Below are positions 23,834 to 29,933 of a stretch of DNA of 60,717 nt, in pieces. A program made the translations under genes and the position numbers. Each line of letters opens with the position of its first letter. Within the stretch, counting starts at the first letter, position 1. The DNA is from CAYNFH01 sp964396385 (lineage in GTDB: Bacteria > Armatimonadota > Chthonomonadetes > Chthonomonadales > CAJBBX01), in NCBI GenBank assembly GCA_964396385.1, contig CAYNFH010000009.1, forward strand, positions 1-60,717, given 5' to 3'. Under the pieces are notes generated by a model. The model did not search any database, had not been told where the DNA came from, and saw only the letters and a list, made by a program, of their open reading frames with translations.

Positions 23834-23897
23834 CAAATGGGTAAATGGGTGTACCTTCCGGAATCCGCAGTACACCCATTTACCCATTTACCCGTTT
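23834..23897. repeat. Modular inverted repeat, AAATGGGT/ACCCATTT words
   Basis: Left arm AAATGGGTAAATGGGTGTAC, core CTTCCGGAATCCGCAG, right arm of CCCATTTA words. A near copy of 17975-18055. The pth stop codon (23896-23898) lies on its right edge. Confidence 0.92.
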
Positions 23898-24456
23898 ACT
23901 TCCCGTTGTACACATTCATCGCCTTCTCAAATCCGTCCCAGAGGACGGTCTCTACGGCATCCGCCGCGCGCTGGAGGGCGTCCGCGATGGCCTCGCGCTC
24001 TTCGCGCCGAAAGCGGCCTAGAACGTGGTCCACCATGCCGCCCGGTCGTGCGCCTCCCACGCCGATGCGGATTCGGGGATAGTCGCGCGTGTGCAAGTGG
24101 TGCTCGATGGAATCTAGGCCGTTGTGGCCGCCGGACGAGCCCTTGAGCCGCAACCGCAGCGCGCCCAGCGGCAGGTTGATGTCGTCCACGACCACGATCA
24201 CCTGCTCGGGCGGGATTCGGTACATCCGCGTGATCGCCCCGACCGCCTCGCCGGACAGGTTCATGTAGGTCATCGGCCGGGCGAGCATCACGCGCTGGCC
24301 CTCGATGGTCCCATCTCCCAGCACCGAGCGCAGCGTCCGCTTCCGCACCGGGATGTGGTGGCGCTCCGCCAGGATGTCGACCACCTCATATCCCACGTTG
24401 TGCCGGGTGCCCGCGTACTCGCCTCCCGGATTGCCCAACCCCACCACCAGCCACAT
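23896..24456 (-). CDS. pth: Peptidyl-tRNA hydrolase
   Basis: A 186-residue enzyme that frees tRNA from drop-off peptidyl-tRNA. Landmarks: MWLVVGLGNPGGEYAGTRHN with catalytic His near residue 20, RPMTYMNLSGEAVG, VVDDINLPLGALRLRLKGS, GGHNGLDSIEHHL and RIRIGVGG. I use ATG 24456, where the conserved N-terminus begins, and a longer start at 24495 has no support. Normal length. The stop codon is embedded in the edge of a dispersed repeat. The gene is divergent from the glycosyltransferase. Confidence 0.96.
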   Translation of the reverse strand: MWLVVGLGNPGGEYAGTRHNVGYEVVDILAERHHIPVRKRTLRSVLGDGTIEGQRVMLARPMTYMNLSGEAVGAITRMYRIPPEQVIVVVDDINLPLGALRLRLKGSSGGHNGLDSIEHHLHTRDYPRIRIGVGGARPGGMVDHVLGRFRREEREAIADALQRAADAVETVLWDGFEKAMNVYNGK

Positions 24457-24612
24457 CGAAACCGCTGCTCCACGCGCGCCGTAATCAGGACGCAAGGGAT
24501 TATACCCAGGGGCGGAACGGGCGTTTGGGCGTCCAACCGTTCGAGGCGCCAGGGCTCCGGAGGGCCGGATGCGGTACTGCTGGAGGAAGTGCCGGTTCGT
24601 CCGCTCCGTGCG

Positions 24613-24641
24613 TTGACGCTCCCATAGCCCTGGGTTATACT
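24613..24641 (+). promoter_or_regulatory. Promoter before the GT2 gene
   Basis: TTGACG (24613-24618), 17 bp, TATACT (24636-24641). A repeat lies between it and the gene, giving a leader of about 120 nt. Confidence 0.75.
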
Positions 24642-24671
24642 AATCCGGTTTAGATGGCATAAACAGAATTG

Positions 24672-24756
24672 CAGGCTTTCAGGCCCTGAACACCTGAATA
24701 CCCCCTCCCTCAGAAATGGGAGTCGGGGGCAACGCCTGAATACCTGAACACCTGAT
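24672..24756. repeat. Modular repeat, CTGAACAC/CTGAATAC octamers
   Basis: CTGAACACCTGAATAC words on both sides of CCCCCTCCCTCAGAAATGGGAGTCGGGGG, which is itself a hairpin-like insert related to the CTCCCCCAGTATTGGGGG palindrome. It would be transcribed in the GT2 leader. Confidence 0.85.
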
Positions 24757-24770
24757 TGAGGAGTTGCCCG

Positions 24771-25553
24771 TTGTCCAGTGACCGTGTCTCCGCCACCGAG
24801 CCCGGCGTGCCGCACCTGACGGTGGTGGTGCCCGCCTACAACGAGGAGGCCCGGATCGGCGCGGCGCTGGACCGCATGCTCGAGTACCTGGACGCGCAGA
24901 CGTTCTCGTACGAGATGCTCGTCGTGGATGACGGCAGCACCGACCGCACGTGTGAAGTGGTAACGCAGCATGCGGGCGACCGCCACAACGTCCGGCTCCT
25001 GAGCTACGACACGAACCGCGGCAAGGGCTACGCGGTCCGCTACGGAATGCTTCAGGCCGCAGGCGACTACGTCCTCTTCTCGGACGCGGACCTCGCCACT
25101 CCCATCGAGGAGTTCGAGAAGCTGTACGCGGAGCTGCGCCAGGGCAGGGAAGTGGCCATCGGCTCCCGGGACATCGTCGGCGCCCGGCTGGTCAAGCACC
25201 AGGCGCCGCTGCGCGAGCTGGGGGGCAAGCTCTTCAACCGCTGCGTCCAGCGCATCGCGGTCCCCGGTATCCACGATACCCAGTGCGGTTTCAAGCTTTT
25301 CACCCGGGCGGCGGCGCGGAACGTCTTCAGCCACTGCCAGATCGATAACTTCTCGTTCGACGTAGAGGTCCTCTACCTTGCGCGCCAGCTCGGATACTCC
25401 ATCGTGGAGGTGCCGGTAACGTGGGAGCACCAGGAGGGGAGCAAGGTCCGCTTCCTGCGTGACGGCATCCGTATGGTCGGTACGCTCTTCCGCATCAAGG
25501 CCACAGACTACCGGCTCAAACGGACGGATCCAAAGAGGTCAACCGTTCGGTAA
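24771..25553 (+). CDS. Dolichyl-phosphate glucosyltransferase-like GT2 enzyme
   Basis: A 260-residue GT-A glycosyltransferase. Motifs: LTVVVPAYNEEARIGAAL, EMLVVDDGSTDRT, NRGKGYAVRYGML, YVLFSDADLATPIEEF (the DxD), IGSRDIVGARL and GIHDTQCGFKLF, FDVEVLYLARQLGYSIVEVPV, the pattern of dolichyl/polyprenyl-phosphate hexose synthases (ALG5-like). It probably loads a sugar onto a lipid carrier at the inner membrane for envelope glycans. TTG 24771 is chosen because GAGGAG lies 7 bp upstream. It is followed by a methyltransferase gene across a repeat. Confidence 0.9.
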   Translation: MSSDRVSATEPGVPHLTVVVPAYNEEARIGAALDRMLEYLDAQTFSYEMLVVDDGSTDRTCEVVTQHAGDRHNVRLLSYDTNRGKGYAVRYGMLQAAGDYVLFSDADLATPIEEFEKLYAELRQGREVAIGSRDIVGARLVKHQAPLRELGGKLFNRCVQRIAVPGIHDTQCGFKLFTRAAARNVFSHCQIDNFSFDVEVLYLARQLGYSIVEVPVTWEHQEGSKVRFLRDGIRMVGTLFRIKATDYRLKRTDPKRSTVR

Positions 25554-25556
25554 GCT

Positions 25557-25627
25557 GATTTTCAATTTTCGATTTTCAATTTTGCTTCCTGCCAATTGAA
25601 AATTGAAAATAGAAAATTGAAAATTCC
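25557..25627. repeat. AT-rich inverted repeat, CAATTTTC/GAAAATTG words
   Basis: Left arm of ATTTTCAATTTTCGATTTTC, about 14-bp middle (TTGCTTCCTGCC), right arm of AATTGAAAATTGAAAATAG words. It fills the whole space between the GT2 and methyltransferase genes and ends 1 bp before the ATG. Confidence 0.92.
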
Positions 25628-26356
25628 ATGAACACCCAAGAATACGAGCGCATGTACCGGCTGGAGGACTCCTACTGGTGGTTCGTGGGCCGCCACCACC
25701 TGGTCCTGAGCTTCCTCGACGCCAAGTATGGAGACCGGAAGGACCTCACCATCCTGGACATCGGCTGCGGCACCGGCGCCATGTCCCAGAAGCTGGCTCG
25801 GTGGGGCAGCGTGATCTCCGCGGACTTTAGCCCCCTCGCCCTCTCCTACAGCCGCCGCCGCAGCCTGCGCCGGCTCTGCGTCTCGGACGCCATGCGCCTG
25901 CCTTTCCGGGACGGCTCCTTTGACGTGATCGTGGCGCTGGACATCCTGGAGCACCTCCCGGACGACGAGGCTGCGCTCCGCGAGTTCTATCGGGTGCTCA
26001 AACCGGGCGGCCGGGTTATCGCCACCGTGCCGGCCTACCAGTCGCTCTGGAGCGGACACGACGTGGCGCTGATGCACTTCCGCCGCTACGTGGCGCGAGA
26101 GGTACGGGACCGCTTCGTCGCCGCGAAGCTGCGCGTGGAAAAGCTCTCCTACGCCATGACGCTGCTCTATCCCGTGGTGTGGATGGTGCGCCATCTCTTC
26201 TCCCGCAAGGACGCGGAGCCCAGGGCGTCGCTCGTGCCCGTGCCGGGCTTCGTCAACCGTCTGCTGGTGGGGTTGCTGGACGCGGAGAACGCCCTCGTGC
26301 GCCGCCTGCGCCTGCCCTTCGGCGTCACCGTCTTCTGTATGGCGGAGCGCCCATGA
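25628..26356 (+). CDS. Class I SAM-dependent methyltransferase
   Basis: A 242-residue methyltransferase. Motif I is ILDIGCGTGAMSQKLA. The DAMRLPFRDGSFDVIVALD and ILEHLPDDEAALREFYRVLKPGG blocks are typical of the ubiE/type-11 subgroup. The C-terminal third has a hydrophobic stretch (AMTLLYPVVWMVRHLF) seen in methyltransferases acting near membranes. The ATG follows directly on a repeat, with no Shine-Dalgarno sequence. Position after a lipid-carrier glycosyltransferase suggests a role in surface glycan or lipid modification, by inference. Confidence 0.88.
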   Translation: MNTQEYERMYRLEDSYWWFVGRHHLVLSFLDAKYGDRKDLTILDIGCGTGAMSQKLARWGSVISADFSPLALSYSRRRSLRRLCVSDAMRLPFRDGSFDVIVALDILEHLPDDEAALREFYRVLKPGGRVIATVPAYQSLWSGHDVALMHFRRYVAREVRDRFVAAKLRVEKLSYAMTLLYPVVWMVRHLFSRKDAEPRASLVPVPGFVNRLLVGLLDAENALVRRLRLPFGVTVFCMAERP

Positions 26357-26369
26357 TTGGCAGTTTCCC

Positions 26370-26430
26370 TCCGTCTTCCGTCTTCCGTCTTCCGTCCTCC
26401 GTCGTCCGTCGTCGGCGGTCCGTGGTCGGC
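26370..26430. repeat. Heptamer repeat, GTCTTCC/GTCGTCC/GGTCCGT words
   Basis: Tandem CGTCTTC words run into CGTCGTC and GGTCCGTGGTC. One-armed, filling the space between the methyltransferase and phosphoesterase genes. GTCCGTG words also occur at 36207, 41569, 42815 and 49196. Confidence 0.85.
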
Positions 26431-26438
26431 ACGCAGCC

Positions 26439-27323
26439 ATGACTCCTGCGGTTGTCACCCTGAGCGCGCTTGCGGGCGGCGCGGGACTGGCGGCGGCAGG
26501 CGGCGCCCGCCTCTGGCGCTACGGCACCAGGGAGGAGCCCTGCCAGGTGGAGGTCACGCGCCACCAGGTGGAGTCGACGGAGCTGCCTTCGGAGCTGGAC
26601 GGGCTCACCATCTGCCAGATCTCGGACCTGCACGTGAGCCCCCACCGCCGCAACGAGCGCGCCATTACCCGCGCGCTGGAGCAGGTGCAGGCGGACCTCT
26701 ACGTCTTCACCGGCGACATGATCTATGGGCCGGACGCCATACCGGTCTTCTTCCGCTGGCTGGACTCGCACGGGGATAGGCTGAGGCCCGCCGTGGCGAT
26801 TCTCGGCAACGCGGAGCACAAGTCCTTCGTGCGCACGCAGGACGTGCTGGACGGCTTCGCCGGGCGAGGGATTCAGGTTCTGAGCAACGCCTCACTCCGC
26901 CTCCCGGTGCATGGCGGTGAGATCCAGGTGGTCGGTACCGACGACCCTCACACGCACCACTGCGATATCCAGGCGGCCTACGCCGGGGCGGACCCCGCCC
27001 TCTGGACGCTGCTCCTCAGCCACTCGCCGGACGGCTTGGCCGCCCTGACTACCCAGCGCGCGGACCTCATGCTGTGCGGCCACACCCACGGCGGCCAGGT
27101 CTGCCTGCCCCGCGTCGGGGGCCTCTGGACGCACACGCACCGCGTCCACGCCTTCATTGCGGGCTGGTACAATCGCACCGCCATCCGCCGGGAGCTGCCG
27201 CACTGCGAAGGGGTGGAGCGCCTCTACGTCTGCCGCGGCCTCGGCACCGGCGGAATCCCTCTCCGCCTCTTCTGCCGCCCCGAGATCCCCGTCTTCACAC
27301 TGGAGCGGGTGCAGCCGCTGTAG
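26439..27323 (+). CDS. Metallophosphoesterase (YkuE/LpxG-like)
   Basis: A 294-residue calcineurin-like phosphoesterase. An N-terminal hydrophobic segment (VVTLSALAGGAGLAAAGG) may anchor it in the membrane. The metal-site motifs are ICQISDLHVSPH, VFTGDMIYG, AILGNAEH (the usual GNHE reads GNAEH), LLSHSPDG and LMLCGHTHGGQVCLP. Relatives include YkuE and UDP-2,3-diacylglucosamine hydrolases, so a lipid or envelope substrate is plausible but not shown. No good ribosome binding site is seen, as a repeat precedes the ATG. Confidence 0.88.
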   Translation: MTPAVVTLSALAGGAGLAAAGGARLWRYGTREEPCQVEVTRHQVESTELPSELDGLTICQISDLHVSPHRRNERAITRALEQVQADLYVFTGDMIYGPDAIPVFFRWLDSHGDRLRPAVAILGNAEHKSFVRTQDVLDGFAGRGIQVLSNASLRLPVHGGEIQVVGTDDPHTHHCDIQAAYAGADPALWTLLLSHSPDGLAALTTQRADLMLCGHTHGGQVCLPRVGGLWTHTHRVHAFIAGWYNRTAIRRELPHCEGVERLYVCRGLGTGGIPLRLFCRPEIPVFTLERVQPL

Positions 27324-27342
27324 CTGCGACAGCTCTCGGGCC

Positions 27343-27374
27343 GAAACACGCCGGAAACATGCGGCTGCTATAAT
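27343..27374 (+). promoter_or_regulatory. Nitrate reductase promoter with GAAAC-N6-GAAAC activator boxes
   Basis: GAAAC at 27343-27347 and 27354-27358 (11-bp period), then 10 bp, then TATAAT (27369-27374). There is no -35 hexamer, since the boxes replace it. The nirBD promoter has the identical arrangement. The pattern matches the GlnR box (gTnAC-n6-GaAAC) of Actinobacteria, bound by OmpR-type regulators. Confidence 0.8.
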
Positions 27375-27394
27375 GTCCCACGATATCGCAATCA

Positions 27395-27412
27395 CCGCGT
27401 AGTCGCGGCCCC
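27395..27412 (+). ncRNA. Conserved leader hairpin, nitrate reductase mRNA
   Basis: CCGCG-TAGT-CGCGG followed by CCCC, starting about 13 nt after the predicted transcription start. The nirBD leader has CCGCG-CAGT-CGCGG-CCCCC at the same place. Both leaders also contain CTGATTTC further on (27435 and 29853). A regulatory leader RNA is likely. The ligand or factor is unknown. Confidence 0.6.
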
Positions 27413-27515
27413 TCGAGTGAACCCTGCGTAGACGCTGATTTCCGGCGACGTCGCCTCTCTATCCAATCTGCCGGCTGAATACATCCGGCCGGCTTGCGAA
27501 AGGTGGCGCTGCTCT

Positions 27516-29615
27516 GTGAATGTAACTCCCACGCACTGCCCGTACTGCGCGCTGCAGTGCGGAATGAACCTCGTCCGGTCCGGTGGCCGGATTCAAGTGG
27601 CCCCGCGCCCAGACTTTCCCACAAATCGGGGCGGGCTATGCCAGAAGGGCTGGACCGCAGCGGAGCTACTCACGCATCCGGACCGCCTGACCACGCCGCT
27701 GATGCGGGCGCATCGGGGCGAGGCGCTCCAGCCGGCAGACTGGATTGAAGCGCTGGACCGGATCGTACGCGAGATTCAACGCGTCCAGGAACGGTACGGC
27801 CGGGATGCAGTGGGCGTATTCGGCGGGGGCGGCCTCACCAACGAGAAAGCCTATCTGCTGGGCAAGTTCGCCCGCGTCGCCCTGCGCACGCGCAATATCG
27901 ACTACAATGGGCGCTTCTGCATGTCGTCCGCGGCCTCCGCCGGCGTCCAGGCCTTTGGTATCGATAGAGGGCTCCCTTTTCCACTGGAGGACATCGCTGC
28001 TGCCGACACGATCCTCCTTGTGGGCAGTAACGTGGCGGAGACCATGCCCCCGGTGATGCAGTATTTTGAGGCGCAGCGGCGCCGCGGGGGCCGTCTCATC
28101 GTCGTCGATCCGCGCGCCACGCCCACGGCGAAGACGGCCACGCTGCACCTCCAGTTGACGCCCGGAACCGACCTGGCGTTGGCAAACGGCCTGCTGCACG
28201 TCGCCGTAGCCGAAGGGCTGGTCGACGAAGAGTTCATAACTACCCGCACTTCCGGCTTTGAGGCGGTCCGTAGGCTCGCGTCATCGTACTGGCCGGACCG
28301 CGTCGAGCGCATCACGGGAGTGCCTGTAAAGCAGCTCGTCGACGCCGCGCGCGCGTTGGGGGAGGCCCCCCGGGCTATGGTGCTCACTGCCCGCGGGCCG
28401 GAGCAGCAGAGCAAGGGCACAGACACCGTACTAGCCTTCATGAATCTGGCGCTGGCGCTCGGCAATGTCGGCACGGCGGGCTCCGGATTCGGCTGCCTCA
28501 CCGGGCAGGGCAATGGCCAGGGCGGGCGCGAGCACGGACAGAAGGCGGATCAGCTCCCGGGCTACAGGAGCATAGTCCATCCGGAGCACCGGTCCCACGT
28601 CGCGGCCGTCTGGGGCGTTGAACCGGCGGACCTGCCCGGACCGGGTCTCTCCGCCTACGAGATGCTCCAGGCGATGGGCACAGAGCACGGCGTACGCGCG
28701 CTCCTTGTGATGGGCTCCAATCCGGCCGTTTCCGCGCCCGCGGCGAGACGGATTCAGGAGCGGCTTGCCGCCCTGGAGTTCCTGGCGGTTTCGGACATCT
28801 TCCTGTCTGAAACCGCCGAATGCGCCGACGTAGTCCTCCCGACTGCTCAGTGGGCCGAAGAGGAGGGCACCATGACCAACCTGGAGGGCCGCGTACTGCT
28901 GAGGCGGCGCGCCGTGGAGCCGCCGCCGGGCGTACTCACAGATACGCAGGTCCTGGCGGCGCTCGCCTCACGGCTTGGCTGGGGAGCGTCCTTTCCCGCG
29001 GACGCGGCCTCCATCTTCCAGGAGCTCAGGCGCGCCAGCGCGGGCGGCGCAGCGGACTACGCCGGCATCACCTATCAGCGCATCGCGGAGGAGAACGGCG
29101 TCTTCTGGCCCTGCCCGGATGCGCACGGTCACGGCACGCCGCGGCTCTTCCTGGACCGCTTCGCCACACCGGACGGCCGGGCCAGGTTCCATCCGGTCGC
29201 CCACCGTCCAGCCGCGGAGGAGCCCGATGACGAGTACCCGCTCTATCTCACCACCGGGCGGGTGATGCCTCACTACCAATCTGGCGCACAGACCCGGCGC
29301 GTCTCGGCGCTGAAGTCGGCTGCACCGGAACCGTTCGTGGAGGTCCACCCGGCGCTGGCGAGGCGCATCGGCGTCTCTGATGGTGGATTGGCTCGTGTCG
29401 TGACCCGACGGGGTAGCGTGACACTCCGCGCCCGCGTCACCTCCGCCATCCGGCAGGACACCCTGTTCGCGCCGTTCCACTGGGGAGGGGCGGGATGCGC
29501 CAACGTGATGACCAATCCCGCACTGGACCCTACCTCTAGAATGCCTGAGTTCAAAGTCTGCGCTGCCCGCCTTGAACCGGAGAAGGAGCCATCGTCATGC
29601 ATCTCCGGGAACTGA
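27516..29615 (+). CDS. nasA: Assimilatory nitrate reductase, molybdopterin catalytic subunit
   Basis: A 699-residue Mo-bisMGD enzyme that reduces nitrate to nitrite in the cytoplasm. The N-terminal [4Fe-4S] site uses CPYCALQCG and a fourth Cys at about residue 42 (GGLCQKGW). FCMSSAASAGVQAFG supplies the Mo-ligand Cys. LVGSNVAETMPP, CLTGQGNGQGGREHGQKADQLPG and the C-terminal TTGRVMPHYQSGAQTRR are typical of NasA/NarB-type enzymes. No extra C-terminal BFD domain is present. GTG 27516 has AAGGTGG upstream and a leader of about 135 nt. The next genes encode nitrite reductase and its regulator. Confidence 0.93.
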   Translation: MNVTPTHCPYCALQCGMNLVRSGGRIQVAPRPDFPTNRGGLCQKGWTAAELLTHPDRLTTPLMRAHRGEALQPADWIEALDRIVREIQRVQERYGRDAVGVFGGGGLTNEKAYLLGKFARVALRTRNIDYNGRFCMSSAASAGVQAFGIDRGLPFPLEDIAAADTILLVGSNVAETMPPVMQYFEAQRRRGGRLIVVDPRATPTAKTATLHLQLTPGTDLALANGLLHVAVAEGLVDEEFITTRTSGFEAVRRLASSYWPDRVERITGVPVKQLVDAARALGEAPRAMVLTARGPEQQSKGTDTVLAFMNLALALGNVGTAGSGFGCLTGQGNGQGGREHGQKADQLPGYRSIVHPEHRSHVAAVWGVEPADLPGPGLSAYEMLQAMGTEHGVRALLVMGSNPAVSAPAARRIQERLAALEFLAVSDIFLSETAECADVVLPTAQWAEEEGTMTNLEGRVLLRRRAVEPPPGVLTDTQVLAALASRLGWGASFPADAASIFQELRRASAGGAADYAGITYQRIAEENGVFWPCPDAHGHGTPRLFLDRFATPDGRARFHPVAHRPAAEEPDDEYPLYLTTGRVMPHYQSGAQTRRVSALKSAAPEPFVEVHPALARRIGVSDGGLARVVTRRGSVTLRARVTSAIRQDTLFAPFHWGGAGCANVMTNPALDPTSRMPEFKVCAARLEPEKEPSSCISGN

Positions 29616-29734
29616 AAGAGAGCGGCCACGCGCCGTCCCCGGAGCCGCTGTTCCGGCTCGGGCCGAATGAGCGGGCCGAATCGGTCGCGCGAGTAAGGGC
29701 ACCGAAACCGGTTGGAAACATTCGGCCGGTATAA
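29597..29734 (+). pseudogene. Vestigial N-terminus of a NarK/NasA-type nitrate transporter
   Basis: A 45-codon frame starts with a proper AAGGAG 8 bp upstream and overlaps the nitrate reductase stop by 19 bp. Its first residues MHLRELKESGHAPS match the start of nitrate/nitrite MFS transporters (M-x-L-x-ELK-x-SGH). After that the match is lost. The frame runs through the GAAAC boxes and ends with TAA inside the -10 of the nirBD promoter. Probably a transporter gene largely deleted or replaced. It may still be translated. Confidence 0.5.
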
Positions 29735-29735
29735 T
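29704..29735 (+). promoter_or_regulatory. nirBD promoter with GAAAC-N6-GAAAC activator boxes
   Basis: GAAAC at 29704-29708 and 29715-29719, 10 bp, TATAAT (29730-29735). A third weaker half-site GTAAG lies 11 bp further upstream (29693-29697), in phase with the others. Same geometry as the nitrate reductase promoter. Confidence 0.82.
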
Positions 29736-29754
29736 CCCTATGTAAGTTCCGAAG

Positions 29755-29772
29755 CCGCGCAGTCGCGGCCCC
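29755..29772 (+). ncRNA. Conserved leader hairpin, nirBD mRNA
   Basis: CCGCG-CAGT-CGCGG then CCCC, 19 nt after the -10 element (20 nt in the nitrate reductase leader). Conserved stem, loop xAGT and C-tail in two otherwise different leaders. Confidence 0.6.
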
Positions 29773-29933
29773 CGATTGCTCTGCAGCAAGCAGTAACCGC
29801 ATCGTAGCTCCGCTCCGGCACCGCCGCCCTCTGATCGAAGTCAATCCCAATACTGATTTCGGCTCGACCAGGGTTCGGCCTCCGCGTCTCCGTACGGGTG
29901 TGGCGGGCCGTCTTGGCGCGTCGGTGAGGAGCC

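Larger units (their letters stand above)
29616..29933. other. Control region between nitrate and nitrite reductase genes
   Basis: 318 bp hold the vestigial transporter start, the activator boxes and promoter, then a leader of about 190 nt with the conserved hairpin. No complete gene lies here. Confidence 0.75.
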
